The position numbers were made by a program, and so were the translations under genes. Shown in pieces: positions 25,407 through 35,236 of a stretch of 64,000 nucleotides of DNA. Within the stretch, counting starts at the first letter, position 1. Each line of letters opens with the position of its first letter. The notes under the pieces were generated by a model. It was not told the origin of the DNA and did not search any database. It saw only the letters and a list, made by a program, of their open reading frames with translations. This stretch comes from an uncultured Euryhalocaulis sp. (GTDB lineage Bacteria > Pseudomonadota > Alphaproteobacteria > Caulobacterales > Maricaulaceae): assembly GCA_913055605.1 (NCBI GenBank), contig CAJXKJ010000002.1, positions 93,421 to 157,420 on the forward strand, given 5' to 3'.

Positions 25407-27179
25407 TTGACGCAGACTCTGGACCTGGCGGTGATCGGCAACGGCACGATCGCGGCGCTTATCGACCCCAAGGGGGAAATCGTCTGGCACTGCCGCCCCC
25501 GCCTGGACGGCGACCCGGTGTTCAACTCCCTGGTCGGCGGCGAGGGCCGGTTCGGGATCGAGCTCGCCAATCTGGCCGACTGCCGCCAGGCCTATGTGCC
25601 CAACACCGCCATCGTGCGCACCGTGCTGGAAGACGCCGAAGGCAACGCGCTGGAGATCGTGGACTACGCCCCGCGCTTCCAGGCGCGCGGCCGCTATTTC
25701 CGGCCCCAGACGCTGGTCCGCACCATCACCCCGATCAAGGGCTCGCCCACCGTCACCGTGCGGCTGAACCCGGTGGAGCTGTGGGGCTATCAGAAGATGC
25801 GCGCGGTGCGCGGGATCAGCCACGCCACGTTCGGCGACATGGGCTCGGGCTTCCGCGTCACCACCGACGCGCCGCTGTCCTATGTGATGGAGCAGCGCCC
25901 CTTCATCCTGACCCGCCCGATCAGCTTCGTGCTCGGCCCGGACGAGCCGCTTTCGGAATCCCCCTACACGATCGCGCGCGACTGGATGGAGCGGACCGAG
26001 GCCTACTGGAAGCGCTGGACCCAGCGCCTCGGCCTGCCGCTGCAGCACCAGGACGCGGTGATCCGCGCCTCCATCACGCTGAAGATGTGCGTCTACGAGG
26101 AAACCGGCGGCGTCGTGGCGGCGCTGACCACCTCCATTCCCGAACACGCCGGCTCCCAGCGCAACTGGGACTACCGCCTGTGCTGGCTGCGCGACGCCTA
26201 TTTCACCGTCGCGGCGCTGAACCGGCTCTCGGCCGTCGGCACGATGGAGCATTATCTGGAATGGCTCTCCAACGTCATGGCCCAGTCGCCGGACGGCTAT
26301 GTCCAGCCGGTGCTGGGCGTGGGTCTGGAGACCAATCTGCAGGAATATATCGTCGACATGCTGCCCGGTTATCGCGGCATGGGTCCGGTCCGCCGCGGCA
26401 ACCAGGCCGCCGAGCAGATCCAGCACGACGTCTATGGCCACATGATCCTGGCCACCGCCCAGGCCTTTTTCGACCGCCGCCTGCTGCGCCCGCCGGGCAG
26501 TTTCGAGTTCGGCCTCTTGGAGCGGATGGGCGAGCGCGCCTTCGCCGTGCACGACCAGCCCGACGCCGGCATCTGGGAATACCGCACACGCGCGCGCGTC
26601 CACACCTCTTCGGCGCTGATGTGCTGGGCCGGCTGCGACCGGCTGGCCAAGATCGCCGCCCATATGGGCGAGGAGGCCAAGGCCACCGACTGGCGCGACA
26701 AGGCGAACAAGATCAAAGAGACGATCCTGGAGCGCGCCTGGAACGACAAGCTGAAATGCTTCGTCGGCGCCTATGAGGGCGACACGCTCGACGCCTCCGT
26801 CCTGCTGATGGCGGAGATCGGCTTCCTCGACCCGCTCGACCCCCGCTTCGTCGGCACGGTCGACGCGGTGGAGCGCGACCTGCGTCAGGGCAGCCACGTC
26901 TTCCGCTACGCCGAGCCGGACGATTTCGGCGCGCCGGAGACATCCTTCACCGTCTGCGCCTTCTGGCATGTCGACGCGCTGTATCGCGTCGGCCGCTATG
27001 ACGAGGCGCGGGAGCTGCTGGACGGCGTGCTGGCGCGGCGCAATTCGCACGGCCTGCTGTCGGAGGATGCGGACATCAAGACCGGCGAGCTGTGGGGCAA
27101 TTTCCCCCAGACCTATTCGATGGTCGGCATCATCAACTCCGCCTCGCTCACCTCCCGCCCGTGGTCGAGCGTGGTCTGA
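25407..27179 (+). CDS. GH15-family glycoside hydrolase (trehalase/glucoamylase-like)
   Basis: About 590 residues with the GH15 (alpha/alpha)6 catalytic core. Features include the N-terminal beta domain opening (LDLAVIGNGTIAALID), QRNWDYRLCWLRDAYFTVAAL with the catalytic-region Arg-Asp, and the C-terminal segment LLSEDADIKTGELWGNFPQT with the second acidic residue. The probable start is a TTG at 25407, since GAGGGG lies ten bases upstream; an ATG at 25368 would overlap otsB by 35 bases. No signal peptide, so cytoplasmic. Co-transcription with otsB suggests it breaks down trehalose, as GH15 trehalases of mycobacteria do, but glucoamylase activity on other alpha-glucans cannot be excluded. Confidence 0.88.
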   Translation: MTQTLDLAVIGNGTIAALIDPKGEIVWHCRPRLDGDPVFNSLVGGEGRFGIELANLADCRQAYVPNTAIVRTVLEDAEGNALEIVDYAPRFQARGRYFRPQTLVRTITPIKGSPTVTVRLNPVELWGYQKMRAVRGISHATFGDMGSGFRVTTDAPLSYVMEQRPFILTRPISFVLGPDEPLSESPYTIARDWMERTEAYWKRWTQRLGLPLQHQDAVIRASITLKMCVYEETGGVVAALTTSIPEHAGSQRNWDYRLCWLRDAYFTVAALNRLSAVGTMEHYLEWLSNVMAQSPDGYVQPVLGVGLETNLQEYIVDMLPGYRGMGPVRRGNQAAEQIQHDVYGHMILATAQAFFDRRLLRPPGSFEFGLLERMGERAFAVHDQPDAGIWEYRTRARVHTSSALMCWAGCDRLAKIAAHMGEEAKATDWRDKANKIKETILERAWNDKLKCFVGAYEGDTLDASVLLMAEIGFLDPLDPRFVGTVDAVERDLRQGSHVFRYAEPDDFGAPETSFTVCAFWHVDALYRVGRYDEARELLDGVLARRNSHGLLSEDADIKTGELWGNFPQTYSMVGIINSASLTSRPWSSVV

Positions 27180-27252
27180 AACGGCGGGTCACGGTTAAGG
27201 CAGAGTCACAGGGCGCGGGAACCGCTTCCCTACAGGCGCCGTTTCCCGCCTT

Positions 27253-27558
27253 ATGACCGACCCGCGCAAACAGGCCCGAGAGAACGCCCGGCCGGCTGTG
27301 GATTTCCACGACCCGACCGCGCAAGGCGGCTATGTCCCGCACCGCGACAATCTCGTGATCGCGCCGGAGCGCGCCTATCAGTCGCCGCAGGCCGTGCTGG
27401 CGGATTCGCGCCTGTCGGCGACGCAGAAGCGCGCCGTCCTGGTGGCCTGGCGGGACAAGGAAATCCGCCTCGCCAATCCCCCGGGCGGGGAGGGCGTGGA
27501 CACCGGCGGCGACACGCTGCGCGCGGTCGAGGACAGCCTGAAACGCCTCGCCGGCTGA
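27253..27558 (+). CDS. small conserved hypothetical protein
   Basis: 101 residues, soluble, no signal or membrane helix. The segment SPQAVLADSRLSATQKRAVLVAWRDKEIRL is a helical motif I have seen in small alphaproteobacterial proteins (SPxxVLxDxRLSxxEKRAxLxxW), and the Gly/Asp-rich stretch at about 75-85 precedes a short helix. It follows the trehalose genes on the same strand after 73 bases and ends 9 bases before the convergent CDF transporter. A role in stress response is suggested only by position. Coding is supported by normal codon use and ATG start. Confidence 0.65.
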   Translation: MTDPRKQARENARPAVDFHDPTAQGGYVPHRDNLVIAPERAYQSPQAVLADSRLSATQKRAVLVAWRDKEIRLANPPGGEGVDTGGDTLRAVEDSLKRLAG

Positions 27559-27567
27559 GCGTTCCCC

Positions 27568-28479
27568 CTAGACCGCTTCGATAAAGATGAATTCGGCCGC
27601 CGGCGCGCGGTCCTTGATCGCGGCCTCCAGCGTCCGCACCTCGCCGCGCATGCGCTCGGCGCTCCAGTCGTGCGGCGCGTTCACCTCCATCGCCACCAGC
27701 AGGCGCCGCGGCCCCAGATGGATGGTCATCAGCCGGCTCTGGGTGAACGGGCTGTCCTCCACCGCCGACTCGATCGCCTGCTGAACCTCGGGCCGCGCCG
27801 CCTCGCCGATCAGCAGCCCCTTGGTCTCGATCGCCAGCAGCACGGCGGTCAGCGCCAGGATCGCGCCGATGCCCAGCGACCCCAGCGCGTCGAACATCAT
27901 GTTGCCGGTGATCTGGCTGGCCAGCACGCCGCCCGCCGCCACCAGCAGGCCCAGCAGCGCCGCCGAATCCTCGAACAGCACCACAAAGACCGACGGGTCT
28001 TTCGATTCCCGCACCGCGCGCATCAGGGAATGCCCCTTGATCCGCGTGCGGTTGAATTCCTTATAGGCGACCATCCAGGCGAACGCCTCGACCACGGCCG
28101 CGAAGCCCAGCACCAGATAGTTCACCCAGGGCCGCGACAACTCCTGCGGGTCGTGCAGCTTGTGCCAGCCCTCATAGAAGGACACCCCCGACCCCAGCGC
28201 GAACAGCAGCACCGCGACGACGAAGGCGTAGAAATAGATTTCCATGCCGTAGCCGAACGGGTGGCGCGCGCTGGCGGGCCGCGCCGCCTGTCCGAACCCG
28301 AACAGCATCAGCGCCTGATTGCCGGTGTCGACGAGCGAGTGGACGCCCTCGCTGAACATGGCGGAGCTTCCGGTCAGCGCCCCGGCCACGAATTTCGCGA
28401 TGGCGATGGCCAGATTGCCCGCCCCGGCCGCCAGCACGACGCGAACCTGGCCGTGATTGTGCTCCGATCCCACGCGCAT
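27568..28479 (-). CDS. cation diffusion facilitator family transporter
   Basis: 303 residues with about six membrane helices (NLAIAIAKFVAGALTG, FGYGMEIYFYAFVVAVLLFA, YLVLGFAAVVEAFAWMVAY and others). The metal-site helices have the CDF pattern EGVHSLVDTGNQALMLFG (His-x3-Asp) and a second acidic/His helix near MMFDALGS. The C-terminal ~80 residues form the cytoplasmic dimer domain (LLIGEAARPEVQQAIESAVE). CDF proteins export Zn2+, Fe2+, Mn2+ or similar ions in exchange for protons. The site A/B residue set is not enough to choose the metal by eye. Monocistronic by context, convergent with the small gene at 27253. Confidence 0.9.
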   Translation of the reverse strand: MRVGSEHNHGQVRVVLAAGAGNLAIAIAKFVAGALTGSSAMFSEGVHSLVDTGNQALMLFGFGQAARPASARHPFGYGMEIYFYAFVVAVLLFALGSGVSFYEGWHKLHDPQELSRPWVNYLVLGFAAVVEAFAWMVAYKEFNRTRIKGHSLMRAVRESKDPSVFVVLFEDSAALLGLLVAAGGVLASQITGNMMFDALGSLGIGAILALTAVLLAIETKGLLIGEAARPEVQQAIESAVEDSPFTQSRLMTIHLGPRRLLVAMEVNAPHDWSAERMRGEVRTLEAAIKDRAPAAEFIFIEAV

Positions 28480-28636
28480 GCGCGTCTCCGTCTTGCCGCC
28501 CGTCTTGAACCGCGTGCCCTTTGAACAGCGCGGCGCACACAGGGTTCCGGAACCGGCGCGCCCGCCCGTTGTTCAATAGCGCGGACATCATGGGCGGCGA
28601 AATGCCAGACAAGGCCGGATCAGACAGGCTCGGACA

Positions 28637-29644
28637 ATGACGCCGGAAGAGGCGCAGGCGCGCGCCCGGGCCGCCGGCCTGCGCTATGTCGATCCGGACT
28701 CCCTGCCTCTGCAGCGCCAGAAACGCGGCCGCGGCTTTTCCTATCTCAACGGCGAACGGACGCCGCTTCGCGACCGGAGCCTTCGCGCGCGGCTGAACGG
28801 CCTCGCCGTCCCGCCGGCCTGGACGGAGGTGCGCCTGGCCCGCGATCCCCTCGCCCATATCCAGGCCGTGGGGCGCGACGCCGACGGAAGGCGGCAATAC
28901 CGCTATCACCCGCTCTGGACCGAAAGCGGCGCGGCGGTGAAGGCCGCGCGCCTGACCGCGCTCGGCGCCGCGCTCCACGATCTGCGCGGCTCCGTCGCCG
29001 CGCAATTGCGCCGGCGCACGGTCGACCGCGACTTCGCCATGGGCTGCGCCCTCGCCTTGCTCGACCGCGCCGGCCTGCGCGTCGGCTACGCCGAATATTG
29101 CCGGGAGACCGGCGGCCGCGGGGCCATGACGCTGCAGCGCCGCCACGTGAAGATCGCGGACGGGGAACTGACCCTGTCCTTCTTCGGCAAGAGCGGAAAA
29201 CGCATCCGCCGCACCATCGCGGACCCCGACCTCGCCGCTGCGCTCGCGCGGCTGCGGGAGGCCGGCGGGTCCGACCTGTTCAGCTGGGGCCGCGGCGGCG
29301 ATGCGCTGCTGACCGCGGACGACGTCAACGCGCATCTGCACGCAGCCGCCGGCGGCCAGACCAGCGCGCGCGATTTCCGCACCCTGCGCGCCAGCGCCCA
29401 TGTCGCCGGCGCGATGCAGGGCGCCGGCGGCGACCCGGCGCGCGATTTGCGCGCGGCGATCGGTCAGGCCGCGGACTATCTGGCCAATACCCGGGCGGTC
29501 TGCCGCGCCTCCTATGTCCATCCGGCGGTTCAGGCGGCGTTTCTGGACGACGCGCTGGAGCGCGCGTCTTTGTTCGCCGGTCCCCCGCGACGGGGGCTGG
29601 ACCGCGCCGAGACCGCCCTGATGCGGATTCTGGAGCGGACCTAG
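28637..29644 (+). CDS. DNA topoisomerase IB (eukaryotic-like)
   Basis: 335 residues, the size of bacterial/poxviral type IB topoisomerase. An N-terminal domain (RGFSYLNGERTPLRD... AVPPAWTEVRLARDP) is followed by the catalytic domain, with active-site residues in their usual places: Arg in GLRVGYAEYCRETG, Lys in SFFGKSGKRIRR, Arg in SARDFRTLRASA and the Tyr nucleophile in AVCRASYVHP. The histidine of the vaccinia enzyme corresponds to Asn (LANTRAV), as is normal in bacteria. It relaxes supercoils by nicking one strand via a 3'-phosphotyrosine. It stands alone; no obvious operon partner. Confidence 0.92.
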   Translation: MTPEEAQARARAAGLRYVDPDSLPLQRQKRGRGFSYLNGERTPLRDRSLRARLNGLAVPPAWTEVRLARDPLAHIQAVGRDADGRRQYRYHPLWTESGAAVKAARLTALGAALHDLRGSVAAQLRRRTVDRDFAMGCALALLDRAGLRVGYAEYCRETGGRGAMTLQRRHVKIADGELTLSFFGKSGKRIRRTIADPDLAAALARLREAGGSDLFSWGRGGDALLTADDVNAHLHAAAGGQTSARDFRTLRASAHVAGAMQGAGGDPARDLRAAIGQAADYLANTRAVCRASYVHPAVQAAFLDDALERASLFAGPPRRGLDRAETALMRILERT

Positions 29645-29724
29645 GGCCGGCCTGTTTCGCCCGCGCCGGTGTCGCGCCGCGACGGACGATGGCATCTTGG
29701 CCGGAACAGCTTAGACAAGGGGCC

Positions 29725-30555
29725 ATGACCGACCTGTCCGAACATTTGCTGGCGGAGATCGAGGACGAGGCCGCGCGCCTTGCCGCGCTCGCCGGGGCGG
29801 AGATCGCCTCCACCATCGGCCGCTCCCTGGCGGTCCGCTACAAGACCGGCGGCGAGGACGAGACCCAGATGCGCAACCCGGTCTCGGAGGTCGACCACCA
29901 TGTCGAGTCGCTGATCCGCAGCGAGCTCGCCGGCCGCTTCCCCGACCACGACATTATCGGGGAGGAGATCGACGAGCGTCCGGGCGCAAACGACGATTTC
30001 ATCTGGGTCATCGACCCGGTCGACGGCACGTCGAATTTCGTGAACGGCTTCCCGATCTATTCGGCGTCCATCGGCGTCCTGCACAAGGGCCGCCCGGTCG
30101 CCGGCGCGGTCTGGTGCTCGACCAGCCATGCGCTCCGCCCCGGCGTCTATCATGCGCGCGAGGGCGGGAATCTGCGCTTCGACGCCCAGACCCTGCACCG
30201 CCCCGGCAAGGATCAGGTCAAGCGCCGCCTGGTCAGCGTGCCGCCCACCGTGCGCGGGCTGAAGCGCTGGGACGTGCGCAAGACCGGCTCGGCCGCCATC
30301 GACTGCGTCTTCGCCGCCGCCGGGATGCTGGAGGTCGCGCGCTTCGACCGGCTCAGCCTGTGGGACGTCGCGGGCGGCGCGGCGCTCGGCCGCGCGGCCG
30401 GCTGCACCGTGATGACGCGCGGAAAAAACGGCTGGGAGCCGCTGGAGCGCTTCGCCGCGCCGGACGGCGACACCGGCCCGGGCGACCTGAAGCATTGGCG
30501 CGGCGCCATCCTGATCGGACAGCCCGACGCCATCGCCTCCGGCGCCTTTGACTGA
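29725..30555 (+). CDS. inositol monophosphatase family protein
   Basis: 276 residues, from the ATG at 29725. The FBPase/IMPase metal site is intact: GEEID, WVIDPVDGTSNFVNGFP and the late LSLWDVAGGAALGRAAGC with the third Asp. It would hydrolyse a sugar or inositol phosphate, with inositol-1-phosphate, histidinol-phosphate or PAP (CysQ-like) all possible in this superfamily. The insertion VRGLKRWDVRKTGSAAIDCVF is the usual substrate-loop region. The longer reading frame upstream overlaps the topoisomerase gene in another frame and is not used. It ends 21 bases before the convergent eda. Context does not choose the substrate. Confidence 0.87.
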   Translation: MTDLSEHLLAEIEDEAARLAALAGAEIASTIGRSLAVRYKTGGEDETQMRNPVSEVDHHVESLIRSELAGRFPDHDIIGEEIDERPGANDDFIWVIDPVDGTSNFVNGFPIYSASIGVLHKGRPVAGAVWCSTSHALRPGVYHAREGGNLRFDAQTLHRPGKDQVKRRLVSVPPTVRGLKRWDVRKTGSAAIDCVFAAAGMLEVARFDRLSLWDVAGGAALGRAAGCTVMTRGKNGWEPLERFAAPDGDTGPGDLKHWRGAILIGQPDAIASGAFD

Positions 30556-30576
30556 AATTTCGGCCGGAAGAAGCCT

Positions 30577-31212
30577 CTAGGACGCCAGCGCCATCGCGGC
30601 GCGCGCATTCTCCGTGATCGTGGCCCAGTCGCGCGCCTCGATCGCCTTGGCCGGCGCCACCCAGGACCCGCCGACGCAGGCCACATTGGGCAGTTTCAGA
30701 TAGTCCGGCGCCAGCTCCCGCGAGATCCCGCCCGTGGGGCAGAACACCGCGTCCGGGAACGGCCCGGCCATCGCCGCCAGCCAGGCCGCCCCGCCGGATT
30801 GCTCAGCCGGGAAAAATTTCAGCCGCGTCATGCCCCGCGCCAGCATGCCGGACACTTCGGAGGGCGTGGCCACCCCCGGCAGGCACGCCATGCGCAGCGT
30901 GAACAGCGCCTCCAGCAGCGGCCCGTTAATCCCCGGCGTGACCAGGAATTCGGCGCCGGCGTCCGCCGCCCGGCCGACATCGCGCGGGGTCAGCACCGTG
31001 CCGGCTCCCACCGACATCTCCGGCGCGGCCTTCTTGATCTCCCGGATCGCGTCCAGCGCCGCGGGCGTGCGCAGCGTCACCTCGATCACCTTCACGCCGC
31101 CGGCCAGCAGCGCCTCGGCCAGCTCCCCCGCCGCGCCGGCGTCGTCGATCACCACGATCGGCATGACCGGCGACAGGGCCATCGCCTCGTCCAGACTCCG
31201 CTTCTTGCTCAT
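30577..31212 (-). CDS. eda: KDPG aldolase
   Basis: 211 residues, the normal size of 2-keto-3-deoxy-6-phosphogluconate aldolase. TIM-barrel landmarks: [10 protein letters not shown], the catalytic Glu in [17 protein letters not shown], the phosphate site and Schiff-base lysine in [13 protein letters not shown], and FCPTGGIS. It splits KDPG to pyruvate and glyceraldehyde-3-phosphate, the last step of the Entner-Doudoroff route. Its ATG overlaps the edd stop by 4 bases, so it is translationally coupled. Last gene of the zwf-pgl-edd-eda operon. Confidence 0.95.
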   Translation of the reverse strand: MSKKRSLDEAMALSPVMPIVVIDDAGAAGELAEALLAGGVKVIEVTLRTPAALDAIREIKKAAPEMSVGAGTVLTPRDVGRAADAGAEFLVTPGINGPLLEALFTLRMACLPGVATPSEVSGMLARGMTRLKFFPAEQSGGAAWLAAMAGPFPDAVFCPTGGISRELAPDYLKLPNVACVGGSWVAPAKAIEARDWATITENARAAMALAS

Positions 31213-33047
31213 TGATCCCTCCCCCAGAACAGGCTGGCGCCGGATTCGGCGTCGCCCACGCCCCGGCGCAGCTCGGCGAACAATTCGCGGCCCACGCCAT
31301 GGTCGTTGCGTGCGAGATCGGGGACCGCGGGCTCTCGCGCCGCGAACTCGGCGGGATCGACCTTGATCTCCAGCCGGCCGGTCTCGGAATCGATACGGAT
31401 CACGTCGCCGTCGCGCACCCGCGCGATGGCGCCGCCCGCCGCCCCCTCGGGCGACAGATGGATGGCGGCCGCGATCTTGCCGGACGCGCCGGACATGCGC
31501 CCGTCGGTCACCAGCCCCACCTTGCGCCCGCGCGCGCGCAGCCCGCTCAGCGCCGGGGTCAGGCCGTGCAGCTCCGGCATGCCGTTGGCGCGGGGCCCCT
31601 GGAAGCGCACCACCGCCACCACGTCGCGGTCCAGCGCCCGCGTGCGGATCGCCTCGCGCAGCGTCTCCTGATCCTCGAACACCGCGGCGGGCGCCTCGAT
31701 CACCCGGTCCTCCGGCGCCACCGCCGAAATCTTGATCACCGCCCGCCCCAGCGGCCCGTCCAGCACGCGCAAGCCCCCTTCGGCCTGGAACGGATCGTCC
31801 GCGGGGCGCAGCACGTCGCGGTCCAGCGTCTCGGCCGGCGGGTCGCGCCACACCAGCTCGCCGTCCTTCAGCACCGGCTCGCGCGCATAGGCGGCGAGCC
31901 CCTCGCCCGTCACCGTGGCGATGTCGGAATGGGCGAGCCCCGCCGCGATCAGCTCCCGCATCACGAAGGGCGTGCCGCCCGCCGCGTGGAAGTGGTTTAT
32001 GTCGGCGTATCCGTTCGGATAGATCCGCGTCAGCTGCGGCGTCACCGCCGACAGGGCGGAAAAATCCTCCCACAGCACCGTATACCCCGCCGCCTTCGCA
32101 AAAGCCGGAATGTGGATCGTGTGATTGGTCGACCCGCCGGTCGCCAGCAGCGCCACCATCGCGTTGACGATTGCCCGCGCGTCAATCAGCCGCCCCATGG
32201 CGCGGGCATCGTCCCCCGCCGCCTCCAGCGCCAGTGACGTCGCCCGCCGCGTCAGCGCCGCGCGCAGCGGTCCGCCCGGATTGACGAAGGCCGCCCCGGG
32301 CACGTGCAGCCCCATCGCCTCCATCATCATCTGGTTGGAGTTCGCGGTGCCGTAGAAGGTGCAGGTGCCCGCCGAGTGATAGGACCGGCTCTCGGCCTGC
32401 ATCAGCGCGTCGCGCCCGACCTTGCCCTCGGCGTATTCGGTGCGCACCCGCGCCTTTTCCTCGTTCGGCAGGCCGGTCGGCATCGGCCCCGCCGCCGCGA
32501 ACACCACCGGCAGATGGCCGAAGGTCAGCGCCCCGATCAAAAGACCCGGCACGATCTTGTCGCATACGCCAAGGCAGATCGCCGCGTCGAACACGTCGTG
32601 GGACAGCGCCACGCCCGTCGCCATCGCGATCACGTCGCGGCTCCACAGCGACAGCTCCATCCCGGTCTGGCCCTGGGTGACCCCGTCGCACATCGCCGGC
32701 ACGCCGCCGGCCACCTGCGCCCATGCGCCCAGTTCGCGCGCGGTCTCGCGGATCAGCTTGGGGTAATCCTCGAACGGCTGATGCGCCGACAGCATGTCGT
32801 TATAGGCGGTGACGATGCCGATATTGCGCGCGCCCTCGATCACCCGCGCCTTGTCGTCCAGCGGCGTCGCGGCGAAGGCGTGCGCCAGATTCCCGCACAT
32901 CATGTGCGCCTGTCCGCGGCCTGCGTCCCGCGCCGCGTCCAGCCGCTCCAGATAGGCGCCGCGCGCGTCCCTGGACCGCTCCGCGATCCGCTGGGTCACT
33001 TCGTCGACGACCGGATGGATCGCGGGCCCCGCCATCAGGGCGCCCAA
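31209..33047 (-). CDS. edd: phosphogluconate dehydratase
   Basis: 612 residues, IlvD/EDD family. It dehydrates 6-phosphogluconate to KDPG using a [4Fe-4S] cluster; cluster cysteines are visible in [14 protein letters not shown] and [14 protein letters not shown], with a third in the [20 protein letters not shown] region. Also present: [17 protein letters not shown] and [11 protein letters not shown] of the active site. Length and full motif set indicate an intact enzyme. It overlaps pgl by 13 bases and eda by 4. Presence of the complete operon means glucose is probably degraded mainly by the Entner-Doudoroff pathway. Confidence 0.96.
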   Translation of the reverse strand: MGALMAGPAIHPVVDEVTQRIAERSRDARGAYLERLDAARDAGRGQAHMMCGNLAHAFAATPLDDKARVIEGARNIGIVTAYNDMLSAHQPFEDYPKLIRETARELGAWAQVAGGVPAMCDGVTQGQTGMELSLWSRDVIAMATGVALSHDVFDAAICLGVCDKIVPGLLIGALTFGHLPVVFAAAGPMPTGLPNEEKARVRTEYAEGKVGRDALMQAESRSYHSAGTCTFYGTANSNQMMMEAMGLHVPGAAFVNPGGPLRAALTRRATSLALEAAGDDARAMGRLIDARAIVNAMVALLATGGSTNHTIHIPAFAKAAGYTVLWEDFSALSAVTPQLTRIYPNGYADINHFHAAGGTPFVMRELIAAGLAHSDIATVTGEGLAAYAREPVLKDGELVWRDPPAETLDRDVLRPADDPFQAEGGLRVLDGPLGRAVIKISAVAPEDRVIEAPAAVFEDQETLREAIRTRALDRDVVAVVRFQGPRANGMPELHGLTPALSGLRARGRKVGLVTDGRMSGASGKIAAAIHLSPEGAAGGAIARVRDGDVIRIDSETGRLEIKVDPAEFAAREPAVPDLARNDHGVGRELFAELRRGVGDAESGASLFWGRDQ

Positions 33048-33736
33048 TAGATGTCGACGTCGCCCCGCGCCGCGGCGATCACCCGCGCCACGGGCAGGCC
33101 GTCGGAATCCGCCACGCCCCCGCCGATGGCGGCCTCGATCAGCATGCGCTTGGCCGGCCCGGTGGCCAGGAAGACCAGCGCCCGGTGCGCGGCCAGTTCG
33201 GCGAGAGTCATGGTCACGCCTTCGGTAACCGGTCCCGGCCCGTCGCGTTCCACCGCCGCTGCGCGCGCCTCGGTGTCCGCGTCGAACGCCGCCTCCGGCC
33301 CGCCGGGAAACAGCGAGGCCGTGTGCCCGTCCTCGCCCAGCCCCAATATCCCGACATCGATCGGCCGCGGCGCCGCCTCCAGTTTCCGCTCGACCTCGGC
33401 TACCGCATCCTTCGCGCTGTCCGCCCCGGTATAGAGGCCCGTGAATTTCGCCGCCGCGGCATTGCCGGTCAGCAGGGTTTCCCGCGCCAGCCGCTCATTG
33501 CTGTATTCCGAGTCCGGCGGCGTCCAGCGGTCGTCGGACAGGGTGACAATGATCCGGTCCCAGGGCGCGCCCGTCTGCGCCAGCGCGCGATAGACTGGCC
33601 CGGGCGTCGACCCGCCGCACAGCGACAGCGTGGCGCGCCCGCGCGCCGCGACGGCGTCCGACAGCCGCGCCGCGATCCCCGCGGCGGCCTCTTCCGCCAT
33701 CGCCTCGCGATCCTCGTACAGGCGCAGCTCCGTCAT
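33035..33736 (-). CDS. pgl: 6-phosphogluconolactonase
   Basis: 233 residues, DevB/SOL family of the glucosamine-6-phosphate isomerase fold. Landmarks: [16 protein letters not shown] for phosphate binding, [20 protein letters not shown], and the catalytic His in [19 protein letters not shown]. It hydrolyses the lactone made by Zwf to 6-phosphogluconate. Its 3' end overlaps edd by 13 bases and its 5' end is 30 bases from zwf, so all four genes are one transcript. Cytoplasmic. Nothing unusual. Confidence 0.94.
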   Translation of the reverse strand: MTELRLYEDREAMAEEAAAGIAARLSDAVAARGRATLSLCGGSTPGPVYRALAQTGAPWDRIIVTLSDDRWTPPDSEYSNERLARETLLTGNAAAAKFTGLYTGADSAKDAVAEVERKLEAAPRPIDVGILGLGEDGHTASLFPGGPEAAFDADTEARAAAVERDGPGPVTEGVTMTLAELAAHRALVFLATGPAKRMLIEAAIGGGVADSDGLPVARVIAAARGDVDIYWAP

Positions 33737-33766
33737 CCGCCCGCTTCCGTCATTCGCCCGCTTCCA

Positions 33767-35236
33767 TCACTCACTCTGGCCCGGATTGCGCCAGGCGGCG
33801 TCGTAATCTTCCAGCATCTTGTCGGCTTCCGCCGGGCCCCAGCCGCCGGCCGCATAGGGCGCGGGCTTCAGGCCCTGCTCCGCCCAGCCCGCCAGAATCC
33901 CGTCGATCCAGCGCCAGGACTCCTCCACCTCCTCGCGCCCGACGAACAGCGTCTGGTCGCCGTTCAGCCAGTCGGTGAACAGCCGCTCATAGGCGATGCG
34001 GCGGCGCGGCGGCTTGCCGCCCATGCGCGACAGGCTCAGCGACAGCGGCGCCAGCTCCATATGCTCCATGCCGATCCCCGCGCGCGAGCCCATCAGGACA
34101 AGCTCGATATTTTCCTCCGGCTGCAGGCGGATGGTCAGCCGGTTGGGCTGCAGCTTGCTGGCGTCCTGCTCGCGGAACACCAGATGCGGCAGCGCGCCGA
34201 ACTGGATCACGATCTCGGTGTCGCGGCTGCCCATGCGCTTGCCCGTGCGCAGGAAGAAGGGCGTGCGCTCCCAGCGCCAGTTGTTCACCTCGGCGGCCAC
34301 CGCGACATAGGTCTCGGTGTCCGCGCTGCCGCTGTCGCCATAGGCCGGGACCGGCTTGCCGCCGACCGCGCCCTCGGCGTACTGGCCGCGCACCGTCTCG
34401 GTCATCACCGCCGGGCCGGTGATCGGGCGCAGCGCCCGCACCACCTTCAGCTTCTCGTCGCGCACGCTCTCGCCGGACAGGCGCACCGGCGGCTCCATCG
34501 CCACCAGGCAGACCAGCTGCATGATGTGGTTCTGCACCATGTCGCGCAGCGCGCCGACGCCGTCATAATAGCCCTGCCGCCCCTCCACCCCGGCCTCCTC
34601 GGCCACGGTGATCTGCACATGGCGGATGAACGGGGCGCGCCAGATCGGCTCCAGGATCGAATTGCCGAAGCGCAGCGCCAGCAGGTTCTGCACCGTCGCC
34701 TTCCCCAGATAATGGTCGACGCGGAAGGTGCGCGATTCCGGAAAATGCTCGGCCAGCGCCGTGTTGATCGCCACCGCGCTTTCCAGATTCTTGCCGATCG
34801 GCTTTTCCAGCGCCAGCGTCGCGCGCGGTCCCGTCAGCCCCGCCCCGGCCAGCGCCTCGACCAGCGGCGTATAGAGCGAGGGGGGCGTCGCCAGATAGAA
34901 GGCGCAGCGCCGCTCGCTATCCTCGTTCAGCAGCTCCGCCAGCGCCGCCATGCCGCCCGGCTCGCCGACCGAAATTGGCGCGAACCGCACGGTGGACAAG
35001 AAGGCCGCCACGGTGCCCGCCTCCAGGAATTCGGACTCCACGCCCTCCTCGATCGCGGCCTGGACGAATTGCTTGAAGCCCTCTTCCGGCTCGCTGCGCG
35101 CCGCCCCGATCAGGCGCGCTTTGCGCGGCAGGCGGTTCTCGCAGAACAGATAATACAGGGCCGGAAGAAGCTTTTTCCGCGAAAGGTCGCCGGTGCCGCC
35201 GAACAGCACGAGGTCGGTAGGGCTGAGATCGGCCAG
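33767..35236 (-). CDS. zwf: glucose-6-phosphate dehydrogenase, probable CTG start
   Basis: 489 residues if started at CTG 35236. Motifs: the NADP fold DLVLFGGTGDLSRKKLLPAL, the catalytic region FRVDHYLGKATVQNLLALRF (RVDHYLGKE variant) and EKPIGKNLESA. It makes 6-phosphogluconolactone and NADPH. The only ATG/GTG/TTG in frame is GTG 35209, which would cut off half of the first beta strand. CTG 35236 instead is preceded by AGGGAG with seven bases spacing and gives LADLSPTDLVLFGG. No stop-free upstream ATG exists because a TGA occurs at 35293. I therefore annotate the rare CTG start. First gene of the Entner-Doudoroff operon. Confidence 0.85.
   Translation of the reverse strand: MADLSPTDLVLFGGTGDLSRKKLLPALYYLFCENRLPRKARLIGAARSEPEEGFKQFVQAAIEEGVESEFLEAGTVAAFLSTVRFAPISVGEPGGMAALAELLNEDSERRCAFYLATPPSLYTPLVEALAGAGLTGPRATLALEKPIGKNLESAVAINTALAEHFPESRTFRVDHYLGKATVQNLLALRFGNSILEPIWRAPFIRHVQITVAEEAGVEGRQGYYDGVGALRDMVQNHIMQLVCLVAMEPPVRLSGESVRDEKLKVVRALRPITGPAVMTETVRGQYAEGAVGGKPVPAYGDSGSADTETYVAVAAEVNNWRWERTPFFLRTGKRMGSRDTEIVIQFGALPHLVFREQDASKLQPNRLTIRLQPEENIELVLMGSRAGIGMEHMELAPLSLSLSRMGGKPPRRRIAYERLFTDWLNGDQTLFVGREEVEESWRWIDGILAGWAEQGLKPAPYAAGGWGPAEADKMLEDYDAAWRNPGQSE

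Noticed and set aside
35209..35209. GTG at 35209 as the zwf start
   Set aside because: It truncates the first beta strand of the NADP fold and lacks a ribosome site, while CTG 35236 has one at ideal distance.
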